From assembly GCF_000186445.1 (NCBI RefSeq), contig NZ_GL636070.1:545200-604412 (forward strand): 59,213 bases of DNA. Reading direction: 5' to 3'. Below the pieces are notes generated by a model, which was not told the DNA's origin, did no database searches, and worked only from the letters and a program-made list of their open reading frames with translations. The translations under genes and the position numbers were made by a program. This document shows positions 44,409 through 53,653 of this stretch, one piece after another; the first letter of the stretch is position 1, and each line of letters starts with the position of its first letter. The DNA is from Streptococcus agalactiae ATCC 13813. GTDB taxonomy: Bacteria; Bacillota; Bacilli; Lactobacillales; Streptococcaceae.

Positions 44409-45080
44409 TTAGTTAAAGTATCCTAAATAGTCATAGCGTTGGAAGGCATCTGAGTTAGCGATAGCCACTAGAATAATACCTTCTTCAAGTGGACTATTGA
44501 TTGGAACTTCGGTATCGACAGGTTTGTTTTTTGCTTTTCTGATACCTATGAGGTTAAGATCAAACTTGTGACGGATATTTAATTGTTCGACAGTTTTCCC
44601 TACCCATGATTTGGGAATTTTAAATTCAATGACAGAAATATCAGATTCAATCTGGAAGACATCTGTAATTTTATTTCTCATGAGGTTTGCAGCAACATTT
44701 TGCCCAGATTCTCGCTCCGGAGAGATAACCAAATCAGCACCAATTTCATAGAGTACTTCTTCGTATACAAGGTTTCGAGCTTTAGCAATAACTTGTGGGA
44801 CGCCTAGCTTTTTACAGTGCATTACGGCCAATACTGAGCTCTCTAAACTGTTTCCTGTAGCAATAATAACAGTATCACAGTCACTGATCCCGATGTGTTT
44901 TAGGAAAGCTAAATCAGTAATGTCTCCGATAGCTGCTTTTGTAACAACTTCAGCGACAGCTTGTACATTTTCAGGATTGCTGTCGATAGCAATAACATCT
45001 TGTTCAAAGTTACTTAGTTCTTGTGCGAGTGTTTGTCCAAATATTCCTAGACCAAGTACACCAATAATTTTTGTTTTCAT
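44409..45080 (-). CDS. ktrA: potassium channel/transporter regulatory subunit, RCK (KtrA/TrkA) family
   Basis: Cytosolic gating ring subunit of a Ktr/Trk potassium uptake system. The 223-residue protein has an N-terminal Rossmann RCK_N domain with VLGLGIFGQTLAQEL and Asp in IAIDSNPENVQ for NAD or ATP binding, and a C-terminal RCK_C domain from about residue 135. RCK_C domains of this type bind c-di-AMP in several Firmicutes. It follows the membrane subunit by twelve bases on the same strand. Confidence 0.92.
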   Translation of the reverse strand: MKTKIIGVLGLGIFGQTLAQELSNFEQDVIAIDSNPENVQAVAEVVTKAAIGDITDLAFLKHIGISDCDTVIIATGNSLESSVLAVMHCKKLGVPQVIAKARNLVYEEVLYEIGADLVISPERESGQNVAANLMRNKITDVFQIESDISVIEFKIPKSWVGKTVEQLNIRHKFDLNLIGIRKAKNKPVDTEVPINSPLEEGIILVAIANSDAFQRYDYLGYFN

Positions 45081-45092
45081 AAAAGACCTTTT

Positions 45093-46472
45093 CTAACCTA
45101 GAATAATTTCTGTTTCAGCATAGCGAATTTCCTTCTCTTTTTTCTGAAGAATTGATAGCAGTACGGTAATTGGACCGACTCGACCAATAAACATGAGGAA
45201 CATAATTACAATTCGACCGTCCAGAGTTAATTGATTGGTAGTGTTCATTGTTACACCCACGGTTGCTAAGGCACTAGATGCCTCAAAGAAAAGAGAAAAA
45301 GGATCTATATGGGGATTGAGTTCCAGAAGAAGGAGATAGCCGCTAATAAGTATGATAAAAAAGAAAGTTAAAATCGATAGTGTTTGTTTAATAATACTGG
45401 AAGGAATTGTTCGATAATGAAAAGTCACTTGGCTTTGGCCACTCAATTCAGCTTTAAATAATAAGAGTAAAATGGCGATAACAGTGACTTTAAATCCCCC
45501 TGCCGTTCCACCAGGAGCTCCTCCAATTAACATTTGGATAATATAAACAAGATTGGTTGCGAAATCAGTTTGGGTATAATCAATAGTTGAAAATCCAGCG
45601 GTACGCATCGTAACTGTTTGGAAAAAGCTGACCATTAGTTGTTTAGGTAGAGATAAATTAGCAATTGTTCTAAAATTTCCAAACTCTAATAACCAAGAAA
45701 GCAAAGTTCCTGTTAGTAAAATAATGGTTGTTGTTTTTAAAACCAGTTTAGAATGGTTGCTGAGGCGTTTTGGAAATGTCTTGATTAATTTTGGTCCCTT
45801 GTGAGATGTTTGTATAGTAGCTTCAATTAAATCTTTCCATACGGCAAATCCAAGTCCTCCTGAAATAATTAAGAAACAAACGATAATGTTAACCAAAGGA
45901 TTTAGTTTAAATTGAGCTAAGCTCGTTGCCCCTAGATTATCAAAACCGGCATTACAAAAGGCTGAGACAGCTAAGAATATACTATTAAAGATACCATGAC
46001 CCAAACCAAATCGAGGAATAAAATCTATGGCTAAAATGCTGGCTGCTAAAACTTCTAAAGTTAAAGTTACTTTAAAAATCATATAGAGATATTTTTTTAA
46101 ATCTGTCGAACTGTTATAAGTTATCGCCGACTGCAAAAGGGTTTGATCATTTAACGACATTTTACGTCTTAGGGTATAGTAAGACAATGACATTAGTGTT
46201 ACTAAACCAAGTCCCCCTGTTTGCATGAGTAAAATAGCTACAATCTGCCCCCAACCGTTATAAACCTTACTGATAGGAAAAACAGATAAACCAGTTACAC
46301 ATACCATTGAAACAGTCGTGAAAAGGTGATCGATGTAATGTGTTTTAGGGGCGTTAGCATATTGAAAAATTGGAAGTGAAAGTAAAATACTTCCCAATAG
46401 GATAACAGCGATAAAACTAATGCTGAGTTTACGTGCGACAGACATTGTCTTGTAATCAAAGAAATGTTTCAT
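45093..46472 (-). CDS. ktrB: potassium transporter membrane subunit, TrkH/KtrB family
   Basis: Ion-conducting subunit of 459 residues built from four membrane-P loop-membrane repeats. Filter loops are visible at VCVTGLSVF, AFCNAGFDNLG, TMRTAGFSTID and ALATVGVTMN, and the intracellular gating loop is GGAPGGTAGGFKV. ATG at 46472 has GGGAG five bases upstream and is preferred to TTG 46484. The operon is rsmG-ktrB-ktrA, with 14 bases between rsmG and ktrB. Confidence 0.92.
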   Translation of the reverse strand: MKHFFDYKTMSVARKLSISFIAVILLGSILLSLPIFQYANAPKTHYIDHLFTTVSMVCVTGLSVFPISKVYNGWGQIVAILLMQTGGLGLVTLMSLSYYTLRRKMSLNDQTLLQSAITYNSSTDLKKYLYMIFKVTLTLEVLAASILAIDFIPRFGLGHGIFNSIFLAVSAFCNAGFDNLGATSLAQFKLNPLVNIIVCFLIISGGLGFAVWKDLIEATIQTSHKGPKLIKTFPKRLSNHSKLVLKTTTIILLTGTLLSWLLEFGNFRTIANLSLPKQLMVSFFQTVTMRTAGFSTIDYTQTDFATNLVYIIQMLIGGAPGGTAGGFKVTVIAILLLLFKAELSGQSQVTFHYRTIPSSIIKQTLSILTFFFIILISGYLLLLELNPHIDPFSLFFEASSALATVGVTMNTTNQLTLDGRIVIMFLMFIGRVGPITVLLSILQKKEKEIRYAETEIILG

Positions 46473-46486
46473 ACTAGCTCCCAACT

Positions 46487-47200
46487 TTACAAAGGCTTCT
46501 TGTTTGGAGTACCAGCTTTACGAGGGTATTTATTAGGCGTTTCTTTTTTCTTGCTAACGATTGTGATATTTCGGTCATCACCATTAGGTAACTTATAATT
46601 TTTATTTACAGTTACTTGTGAAAATAGTGTTTTCAAAGCTTTTTCAGCAGAAATTAATTCCTCTTCAGCAGCTGCAGCTTTCAGTGCAATCAAGCGCCCA
46701 TTAATTTTAAGAAAAGGTATTGTCAATTCTGCTAGAACCTGCATTCTAGCTACTGCACGAGCTGTTACGATATCAAATTTAGCTCGAAATACTTTATCTT
46801 GACCAAAGTCCTCAGCGCGCCCATGGAAGAAGTGAACTCCTGAAAGTTCAAGTTCATTAGCTAATATGTTTAGAAAATTAATGCGTTTATTCAGTGAATC
46901 AATAATAGTAATATCAATTTCAGGATAAAGGATTTTCATAGGAATACTAGGAAAACCTGCACCAGCACCAATATCTAAAATGCTAAGAGGACTATTGTCA
47001 ATATAACCTTGTAAAATCGGCGCAATAGAATCATAGAAGTGCTTTAAGTAAACCCCTTCTTTATCTGTAATAGCTGTTAGGTTAATTTTCTCATTCCATT
47101 CAACAAGAAGTCTAAAATAAGTTTCAAATTGTTTTTTCTGTTTGTCAGTAAGTGTAATACCATGCTCTATCAGAACTTGATAAAATGCTTGGGGTGTCAT
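46487..47200 (-). CDS. rsmG: 16S rRNA (guanine527-N7)-methyltransferase RsmG
   Basis: Methylates G527 of 16S rRNA; loss gives low-level streptomycin resistance in other species. The 237-residue protein has the AdoMet motif [15 protein letters not shown], and VTARAVARM, characteristic of GidB/RsmG. The C-terminus is basic. ATG at 47200 has GAGG seven bases upstream and gives the family length; the TTG start at 47212 is rejected. It is the first gene of an operon with the potassium transporter. Confidence 0.94.
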   Translation of the reverse strand: MTPQAFYQVLIEHGITLTDKQKKQFETYFRLLVEWNEKINLTAITDKEGVYLKHFYDSIAPILQGYIDNSPLSILDIGAGAGFPSIPMKILYPEIDITIIDSLNKRINFLNILANELELSGVHFFHGRAEDFGQDKVFRAKFDIVTARAVARMQVLAELTIPFLKINGRLIALKAAAAEEELISAEKALKTLFSQVTVNKNYKLPNGDDRNITIVSKKKETPNKYPRKAGTPNKKPL

Positions 47201-47235
47201 AGTAAACCTCAATTTCTATATCGTATAATGACTCT

Positions 47236-47301
47236 ATTTTATCACAAATACTAATAATGGGAATAACAGGACTTTCCTAATCTAAAGAAAATTGCTATAA
47301 T
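47236..47301. promoter_or_regulatory. divergent promoters of rsmG-ktrBA and lemA-htpX
   Basis: Minus strand: TGA-TAAAAT (plus 47236-47241), an extended -10. Plus strand: TGC-TATAAT (47296-47301), an extended -10 with a weak -35, TTTCCT, 17 bases upstream. Confidence 0.5.
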
Positions 47302-47327
47302 GGAAAAAATGTAAAGGAGCTACTACT

Positions 47328-47882
47328 ATGGGAACTATGATTTTAATAGCAATTATTGCTTTGTTTGTTATTTGGTTGATTGTTGCTTATAACAGTTTAG
47401 TTAGAAGTCGCATGCATACTAAAGAATCATGGAGTCAAATAGACGTTCAATTGAAACGTCGTAACGATTTAATTCCAAACCTAATCGAAACTGTTAAAGG
47501 CTATGCTGCGTACGAAGGGAAAACACTTGAGAAGATTGCAGAACTGCGTGCTCAAGTTGCTAAAGCTAACACACCTGCTGAAGCAATGACAGCAAGTAAT
47601 GAGTTAACAAGACAGCTTTCAAGTATTTTAGCGGTTGCTGAAAATTACCCAGATTTAAAAGCCAACAATAGCTTTGTTAAACTTCAAGAAGAACTAACTA
47701 ATACGGAAAATAAAATTTCTTATTCACGTCAGTTATATAACACAACAACATCCAATTATAATGTGAAATTAGAAACTTTCCCAAGTAATATTGTTGGAAA
47801 ACTATTTGGGTTCAAACCAAGCCAATTCTTAGAAACTCCTGAAGAAGAAAAAGAAGTGCCAAAAGTTTCCTTTGACTTTTAA
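47328..47882 (+). CDS. lemA: LemA family membrane protein
   Basis: Small protein with one N-terminal membrane helix (residues 3-23) and a long coiled helical bundle; function poorly defined. The 184-residue protein has the family signature [20 protein letters not shown] and [26 protein letters not shown] precedes the ATG. It is cotranscribed with htpX, a very common lactobacillale pairing. Confidence 0.93.
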   Translation: MGTMILIAIIALFVIWLIVAYNSLVRSRMHTKESWSQIDVQLKRRNDLIPNLIETVKGYAAYEGKTLEKIAELRAQVAKANTPAEAMTASNELTRQLSSILAVAENYPDLKANNSFVKLQEELTNTENKISYSRQLYNTTTSNYNVKLETFPSNIVGKLFGFKPSQFLETPEEEKEVPKVSFDF

Positions 47883-47902
47883 TTGAGAAGGGAGAGAGGC
47901 TT

Positions 47903-48793
47903 TTGCTGTATCAACAAATTGCAAGTAATAAGAGAAAAACAGTTGTCTTGTTAATTGTCTTCTTCTGTCTTTTAGCAGCTATTGGAGCAGCTGTAGGTTA
48001 TTTGGTATTAGGCAGCTACCAATTTGGGCTTGTTCTAGCTCTAATTATTGGGGTTATCTATGCAGTAAGTATGATTTTTCAATCAACTAATGTTGTTATG
48101 TCAATGAACAATGCGCGTGAAGTTACAGAAGATGAGGCGCCAAATTATTTTCATATTGTTGAAGATATGGCAATGGTAGCTCAGATACCTATGCCACGCG
48201 TTTTCATTGTTGAAGATGACTCCCTAAATGCCTTTGCCACAGGCTCTAAGCCAGAAAATGCTGCTGTTGCAGCAACAACGGGCCTATTAGCTGTTATGAA
48301 CCGCGAAGAGCTAGAGGGTGTTATTGGACATGAGGTTAGTCATATTCGTAATTATGATATCCGTATTTCAACCATTGCAGTAGCTTTAGCGAGTGCTGTA
48401 ACTCTAATATCAAGCATTGGTAGCCGTATGCTATTTTACGGCGGAGGTCGTAGGCGTGATGATGACAGAGAAGATGGTGGAAACATCTTGGTTTTGATTT
48501 TCTCTATTTTATCACTAATCCTTGCACCATTAGCCGCTAGTTTAGTTCAGTTAGCTATTTCAAGACAGCGCGAATACTTAGCAGACGCCAGTTCTGTTGA
48601 GTTAACAAGAAATCCACAAGGAATGATCTCTGCTTTAGAAAAACTTGATCGTTCTGAACCTATGGGGCATCCAGTAGATGATGCTAGTGCGGCTCTCTAT
48701 ATCAATGACCCAATGAAAAAAGAAGGGTTAAAGTCTTTATTTTATACGCATCCACCAATTGCAGATCGTATTGAGCGTTTGCGTCATATGTAG
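47903..48793 (+). CDS. htpX: membrane zinc metalloprotease HtpX
   Basis: M48 protease involved in membrane-protein quality control. The 296-residue protein has two N-terminal helices (residues 15-60), the zinc motif [14 protein letters not shown] (HExxH), two further helices, and the third ligand Glu in [13 protein letters not shown]. The start is TTG 47903 behind GAGAGAGG; no ATG is available before the first helix. It is followed by a strong terminator. Confidence 0.94.
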   Translation: MLYQQIASNKRKTVVLLIVFFCLLAAIGAAVGYLVLGSYQFGLVLALIIGVIYAVSMIFQSTNVVMSMNNAREVTEDEAPNYFHIVEDMAMVAQIPMPRVFIVEDDSLNAFATGSKPENAAVAATTGLLAVMNREELEGVIGHEVSHIRNYDIRISTIAVALASAVTLISSIGSRMLFYGGGRRRDDDREDGGNILVLIFSILSLILAPLAASLVQLAISRQREYLADASSVELTRNPQGMISALEKLDRSEPMGHPVDDASAALYINDPMKKEGLKSLFYTHPPIADRIERLRHM

Positions 48794-48798
48794 TCGTT

Positions 48799-48838
48799 AA
48801 CAAAACGTAGGGTAGGTATGCCTTGCGTTTTGTTTTTT
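48799..48838 (+). terminator. terminator after htpX
   Basis: AACAAAACG (48799-48807) and CGTTTTGTT (48826-48834), followed by T residues. Confidence 0.82.
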
Positions 48839-48859
48839 TAAGACAAAGCCTGTAAAACT

Positions 48860-48868
48860 TGATATAAT
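48860..48868 (+). promoter_or_regulatory. extended -10 promoter of yceD
   Basis: TGA followed by TATAAT at 48863-48868, 29 bases before the GTG start. Confidence 0.5.
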
Positions 48869-48897
48869 ATGACATATACTATAAAGGGAGATGGCAC

Positions 48898-49431
48898 GTG
48901 TTACTTACAGAAATCAAAAAATCACCAGAGGGGCTTTATTTTGATAAAAAAATAGATATCAAAGAGTCGCTTATGGAGCGTCATTCAGAGATAATGGATA
49001 TTTCTGATATTCAAGTTTCAGGTCATGTGGTGTATGAAGATGGTCTCTATCTACTTGACTATAATATGGCTTACGATATTACATTACCGTCTAGTCGTTC
49101 TATGAAACCAGTTGTTTTATCTGAAAAGCAAACTATTAATGAAGTTTTTATTGAAGCTGAAAACGTTAGCACAAAAAAAGAGCTCGTTGATCAGGATTTG
49201 GTCTTAATATTAGAGGAAGATGATATTAATTTAGAAGAAAGCGTTATCGATAATATCTTGTTAAATATACCTCTTCGTGTTCTGGCAGCTGATGAGGTTG
49301 GGGTAGAAGCGGATTTATCAGGTAAAAATTGGTCGTTAATGACTGAAAAGCAGTATGAAGAAAAACAAGCTAAAGAAAAAGAAAAATCTAATCCTTTCGC
49401 AGTCTTAGAAGGTATGTTTGATAGTGATTAG
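48898..49431 (+). CDS. YceD family protein (DUF177)
   Basis: Conserved protein linked in bacteria and plants to 23S rRNA accumulation. The 177-residue protein has the DUF177 features VSGHVVYEDGLYLLDYNMAYDI and a central acidic region, followed by the conserved NIPLRVLAADE, but lacks a CxxC zinc pair. GTG 48898 has GGGAG eight bases upstream. In many bacteria the next gene is rpmF (ribosomal protein L32). Here covR follows instead, after a 234-base regulatory gap. Confidence 0.87.
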   Translation: MLLTEIKKSPEGLYFDKKIDIKESLMERHSEIMDISDIQVSGHVVYEDGLYLLDYNMAYDITLPSSRSMKPVVLSEKQTINEVFIEAENVSTKKELVDQDLVLILEEDDINLEESVIDNILLNIPLRVLAADEVGVEADLSGKNWSLMTEKQYEEKQAKEKEKSNPFAVLEGMFDSD

Positions 49432-49454
49432 ATAAAAATTATTAATAACATCAG

Positions 49455-49483
49455 TTGATATTTTAATTTTTTTTTAGTAGAAT
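49455..49483 (+). promoter_or_regulatory. covRS promoter with a CovR ATTARA-type box
   Basis: TTGATA (49455-49460), 17 bases, TAGAAT (49478-49483). The spacer contains TTTAAT (49462-49467), the complement of ATTAAA, a CovR consensus box, compatible with autoregulation. Confidence 0.6.
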
Positions 49484-49527
49484 TGAAAAGTGACAGAGGA
49501 CACTACTCAATAATAAAAATTAAGTCT

Positions 49528-49555
49528 CGCTATCGAACAATTGTTTGGGATGGCG
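49528..49555 (+). other. hairpin in the covR leader
   Basis: CGCTATC (49528-49534) pairs with GATGGCG (49549-49555) with one G-U pair, enclosing the palindromic AACAATTGTT. It has no T run and lies about 110 bases upstream of covR in a leader of about 175 bases. Confidence 0.45.
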
Positions 49556-49665
49556 ATTTATTTATTTAAAGAAACGTTAGTAAAATGTGGGCTATCTTGT
49601 TTTTTATCTAGATATTCTAAAAAATAATTGATAGTGTTAAGTAAAGAATAAGAAGGTTGGTGTAG

Positions 49666-50355
49666 ATGGGTAAAAAGATCTTAATAATCGAAGATGAGAA
49701 AAATTTAGCTCGCTTCGTCTCGTTAGAACTACTACATGAAGGATATGATGTTGTTGTTGAAACAAACGGTCGTGAAGGATTGGACACAGCATTAGAAAAA
49801 GATTTTGATTTGATTCTACTGGATTTAATGCTTCCAGAGATGGATGGTTTCGAAATCACACGTCGCCTGCAGGCTGAAAAAACAACCTATATCATGATGA
49901 TGACAGCACGTGATTCTGTTATGGATATTGTAGCTGGTCTTGATCGTGGAGCAGATGATTATATTGTTAAGCCGTTTGCAATCGAAGAATTATTAGCACG
50001 TGTTAGAGCGATTTTCCGACGCCAAGAAATTGAAACGAAGACAAAAGAAAAAGGTGATAGCGGTAGTTTCCGTGATTTATCATTAAATACTCATAATCGT
50101 TCAGCGATGCGTGGTGATGAGGAAATTTCACTAACAAAACGTGAATTTGATTTGTTGAATGTCTTGATGACAAATATGAATCGTGTTATGACACGAGAAG
50201 AGTTGTTAGAACATGTTTGGAAATACGATGTGGCAGCAGAGACAAACGTTGTTGATGTTTATATCCGTTACCTAAGAGGTAAAATTGATATCCCAGGTCG
50301 TGAATCATATATTCAAACTGTTCGCGGAATGGGCTATGTGATTCGTGAAAAATAA
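49666..50355 (+). CDS. covR: response regulator CovR (CsrR)
   Basis: OmpR-family regulator, in group B Streptococcus a global repressor of haemolysin and other virulence genes. The 229-residue protein has the receiver acidic pocket IIEDE, phospho-acceptor Asp53 in LLDLMLPEMDG, and the conserved Thr and Lys of the receiver. The C-terminal winged helix has REFDLLNVLMTN and VVDVYIRYLRGKID. Thr65, in GFEITRR, is the residue reported to be phosphorylated by Stk1 in this species. It overlaps covS by eleven bases. Confidence 0.96.
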   Translation: MGKKILIIEDEKNLARFVSLELLHEGYDVVVETNGREGLDTALEKDFDLILLDLMLPEMDGFEITRRLQAEKTTYIMMMTARDSVMDIVAGLDRGADDYIVKPFAIEELLARVRAIFRRQEIETKTKEKGDSGSFRDLSLNTHNRSAMRGDEEISLTKREFDLLNVLMTNMNRVMTREELLEHVWKYDVAAETNVVDVYIRYLRGKIDIPGRESYIQTVRGMGYVIREK

Positions 50356-51850
50356 AAAAGATCAGTTTATAGGGGTAAAACAACCTCTGTCAAAAAAATT
50401 ATCGCAATTAGTTTTTATCTTATTTTTTAGCCTATTTACAGTATTTTCTGTTTTAGTTTATACTTCGGCAACAAGATACGTCCTTCACAGGGAAAAAATT
50501 AATGTCGGTAGGTTATTAGAAAAAACTAGAGTTCGTTTGTCGCAAGCGAACTCTAGTTTGACATCCGATGATATTTTAGAGATCCTGTACAACCAGGTTT
50601 TTGCGGATGACATCTATCCTCATAAGCGTCAAAATGGAATTGTTAGAACGGGCGAGTCAATTGATAGTATTCTTTATGTTAATCAAGAAATGACCCTATA
50701 CGATGTCAACAGGAAACCAGTTTTTTCTACACTGAGAACGGGTATGCCAACTATTGGTAAATCCATGGGAAAAGTTATCATTTCTAAAGTTGCAGATATG
50801 GAAGGTTTTGTTGGTACAAAAGCAATCTACTCTCAAAAAACAGGACAGTTGCTTGGATACGTTCAAATTTTCTATAATTTAGGTCGTTATTATAGTATGA
50901 GGCAAAACATCATTGTTTTCTTGATTATGATGGAAGTTTTAGGGACTGTTTTAGCCTTGGTCGTTATTAATAGTGCTACTAAGCGTATTGTTCGTCCGGT
51001 TAAAAATTTACACGACTTAATGCATCAGATATCTGAAAATCCTAGTAACTTAGAAATTAGAAGTAAGGTCCGTTCAGAAGACGAAATTGGAGAATTGTCT
51101 AGGATTTTTGATGGGATGTTGGATCAGTTGGAAGACTATACTCGTCGACAATCACAATTCATTAGTGATGTTAGTCATGAATTAAGAACGCCTGTCGCTG
51201 TTGTAAAGGGTCATATTGGTTTATTACAACGTTGGGGGAAAGATGATCCAGAAATTCTTGAAGAAAGTTTAGCAGCGGCATACCATGAGGCAGATCGTAT
51301 GTCCTTAATGATTAATGACATGTTAAATATGATCCGTGTCCAAGGAAGCTTGGAACTTCATCAAGATGAAGTGACAGATTTATCAAGCTCTATATCAGTT
51401 GTTATTGAAAATTTCCGTATTTTGAGAGAAGATTTTCAATTTATTTTTGAAAATAATATTTCAGATATCGTCTGGGGAAAGATATATAAGATACATTTTG
51501 AGCAAGCTCTCATGATCTTAATTGATAACGCTATCAAGTACTCTCCTAGTTATAAAGAAGTCAGTGTTGTTTTATCAGTAGACAATGATTTTGCGACAGT
51601 AGTTGTAAAAGATAAAGGAGAAGGTATCTCAGATGAAGATATTGAGTTTATCTTTGATCGTTTTTATCGAACTGATAAATCACGTAACAGAGAAAGTACA
51701 CAAGCTGGTTTAGGTATCGGGCTTTCAGTGTTTAAACAAATTATGGATGCTTACCATTTAAAGGTGGATATTAAAAGTGAACTAAATCAAGGGACTGAAT
51801 TCATTGTTCGCATTCCTATAAAAAAATTTGAAGAAACTAAAGAAATATAA
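50345..51850 (+). CDS. covS: sensor histidine kinase CovS (CsrS)
   Basis: Membrane sensor partner of CovR, 501 residues. It has a first membrane helix at residues about 20-42, an extracellular sensor loop of about 145 residues, a second helix at about 189-209, HAMP, and the phospho-acceptor His278 in DVSHELRTP. The ATPase motifs are LIDNAIKYSP (N box), VKDKGEGIS (G1) and GLGIGLSVF (G2). The start is GTG 50345 inside the end of covR, so translation is coupled. A terminator follows. Confidence 0.96.
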   Translation: MKNKKDQFIGVKQPLSKKLSQLVFILFFSLFTVFSVLVYTSATRYVLHREKINVGRLLEKTRVRLSQANSSLTSDDILEILYNQVFADDIYPHKRQNGIVRTGESIDSILYVNQEMTLYDVNRKPVFSTLRTGMPTIGKSMGKVIISKVADMEGFVGTKAIYSQKTGQLLGYVQIFYNLGRYYSMRQNIIVFLIMMEVLGTVLALVVINSATKRIVRPVKNLHDLMHQISENPSNLEIRSKVRSEDEIGELSRIFDGMLDQLEDYTRRQSQFISDVSHELRTPVAVVKGHIGLLQRWGKDDPEILEESLAAAYHEADRMSLMINDMLNMIRVQGSLELHQDEVTDLSSSISVVIENFRILREDFQFIFENNISDIVWGKIYKIHFEQALMILIDNAIKYSPSYKEVSVVLSVDNDFATVVVKDKGEGISDEDIEFIFDRFYRTDKSRNRESTQAGLGIGLSVFKQIMDAYHLKVDIKSELNQGTEFIVRIPIKKFEETKEI

Positions 51851-51854
51851 GAAA

Positions 51855-51896
51855 AATCCTTATGCTTAATGATAAAAGGCATAAGGATTATTTTGT
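51855..51896 (+). terminator. terminator after covS
   Basis: ATCCTTATGC (51856-51865) and GCATAAGGAT (51879-51888), followed by a T-rich tail. Confidence 0.78.
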
Positions 51897-51998
51897 GTTT
51901 TGATATGATGAGGTGATAAGAGAGGCGCTTCTTTTGTTATTACTGAATTTATGTTAAAATAAGATGATTAAATGATATGATAGAATAGGGGTGTTGAC

Positions 51999-52478
51999 AT
52001 GCGTTGTCCAAAATGTGGCTATAATAAATCTAGTGTGGTTGATAGCCGACAAGCTGAAGAAGGTACGACTATTAGACGCCGGAGAGAGTGCGAAAAATGT
52101 GGCAACCGCTTTACAACATTTGAACGTTTGGAAGAATTGCCTCTTTTAGTCATAAAGAAAGATGGTACTCGCGAGCAATTTTCTCGAGATAAAATTTTGA
52201 ATGGTATTATTCAGAGTGCTCAAAAACGCCCTGTTTCGAGCGAAGATATTGAAAATTGTATCTTACGTATCGAACGTAAAATTAGGAGTGAGTATGAAGA
52301 TGAGGTTTCTAGTATCACTATCGGAAATTTAGTGATGGATGAACTCGCCGAATTAGATGAGATTACTTATGTGCGCTTTGCTAGTGTTTATAAATCTTTT
52401 AAAGATGTAGATGAAATTGAAGAACTACTTCAACAAATTACAAAGCGCGTACGGAGTAAAAAGAGTGGTAGCGTGTGA
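51999..52478 (+). CDS. nrdR: transcriptional repressor NrdR
   Basis: Repressor of ribonucleotide reductase genes that senses dATP/ATP. The 159-residue protein has the zinc ribbon [17 protein letters not shown] with the second pair in CEKCGNRF, then an ATP-cone domain ([16 protein letters not shown]). TGTTGAC precedes the ATG with a weak Shine-Dalgarno AGGGGTG. It overlaps the next gene at its stop codon. Confidence 0.95.
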   Translation: MRCPKCGYNKSSVVDSRQAEEGTTIRRRRECEKCGNRFTTFERLEELPLLVIKKDGTREQFSRDKILNGIIQSAQKRPVSSEDIENCILRIERKIRSEYEDEVSSITIGNLVMDELAELDEITYVRFASVYKSFKDVDEIEELLQQITKRVRSKKSGSV

Positions 52479-53653
52479 TGAGTCCAATAGATGAGTTTAC
52501 ATATATTAAGCAAAATAAGATTGTTTATGATAGTAATAGTTTAATACAATTGTATTTCCCAATTATGGGAAGTGATGCCATGGCACTCTATGATTATTTT
52601 GTTCATTTTTTTGATGACGGAATACGACGTCATAAATTTTCAGAGGTTCTCAATCATCTGCAATACGGGATGCCAAGATTTCAAGATGCATTGGTAATGT
52701 TAACAGCTTTGGATTTGTTGACTGTTTACCAAGCCACAGGTACTTACCTTGTTAAGTTGAATCAAGCTATGTCAAATGAGTTGTTTTTATCTAATCCCAT
52801 CTATCGTCGTTTGTTAGAAAAACGTATAGGAGAGGTAGCAGTGGCAGAATTAGATATGAAAATACCTAAAAATGCTAGAGATATCTCTAAAAAATTTACA
52901 GATGTTTTCTCGGATTTAGGACAACCAAAACAAGAGGTAAACCGAAGTAAAAATGTTTTTGACTTGGAAAGTTTCAAACGTTTGATGATGCGAGATAGCT
53001 TACGTTTTAACAATGAAAAAGATGATGTCTTAGGTATTTATAGTGTATCAGAACTTTATCATTTAAATTGGTATGATACCTATCAATTAGCAAAACAAAC
53101 AGCTATCAATGGAATGATTGCGCCTCAGCGAATGAAAGTTCAACAAAATGAGGGGCAGCATATTAAAGATAATCAGAGTTTTACAAATAATGAAAAGGTC
53201 ATACTAAGGGAATCTAAAAATGATAGTGCTCTAGTGTTCCTTGAAAAAATCAAGAGAAGCCGTAAGGCAGTGACAACAAGTGGTGAGAAGACTTTACTTG
53301 AGGATTTGGCAAAAATGAATTTCCTAGACGAAGTCATTAATGTTATGGTTTTATATACCTTGAATAAGACAAAATCTGCTAACTTAAATAAGGCCTATAT
53401 CATGAAAGTTGCTAATGATTTTGCCTTTCAGAATGTTATGACGGCCGAAGATGCTGTGCTTAAAATTCGTGATTTTTCAGATCAAAAAGTAAGGACTAAA
53501 ACAGAAACGAAGAAGAAACAATCGAATGTTCCTGAATGGAGTAATCCTGATTATAAAGATGAGGTTAGCCCAGAAAAAGAAATTGAATTAGAACAGTTTA
53601 AAACAGATGCCCTCAAGCGTTTAGAACGATTAGGAAAGGATGGTGAATCATGA
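52478..53653 (+). CDS. dnaB: replication initiation and membrane attachment protein DnaB (Gram-positive helicase loader)
   Basis: Helicase co-loader of the Bacillus DnaB type, not the replicative helicase. The 391-residue protein has the N-terminal winged-helix DnaB/DnaD region (QNKIVYDSNSLIQLYFPIMG) and the conserved C-terminal DDBH2 domain around EKTLLEDLAKMNFLDEVINV. ATG 52478 overlaps the final base of nrdR; GTG 52475 is an alternative. It overlaps dnaI by four bases, giving the classic nrdR-dnaB-dnaI order of Firmicutes. Confidence 0.93.
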   Translation: MSPIDEFTYIKQNKIVYDSNSLIQLYFPIMGSDAMALYDYFVHFFDDGIRRHKFSEVLNHLQYGMPRFQDALVMLTALDLLTVYQATGTYLVKLNQAMSNELFLSNPIYRRLLEKRIGEVAVAELDMKIPKNARDISKKFTDVFSDLGQPKQEVNRSKNVFDLESFKRLMMRDSLRFNNEKDDVLGIYSVSELYHLNWYDTYQLAKQTAINGMIAPQRMKVQQNEGQHIKDNQSFTNNEKVILRESKNDSALVFLEKIKRSRKAVTTSGEKTLLEDLAKMNFLDEVINVMVLYTLNKTKSANLNKAYIMKVANDFAFQNVMTAEDAVLKIRDFSDQKVRTKTETKKKQSNVPEWSNPDYKDEVSPEKEIELEQFKTDALKRLERLGKDGES

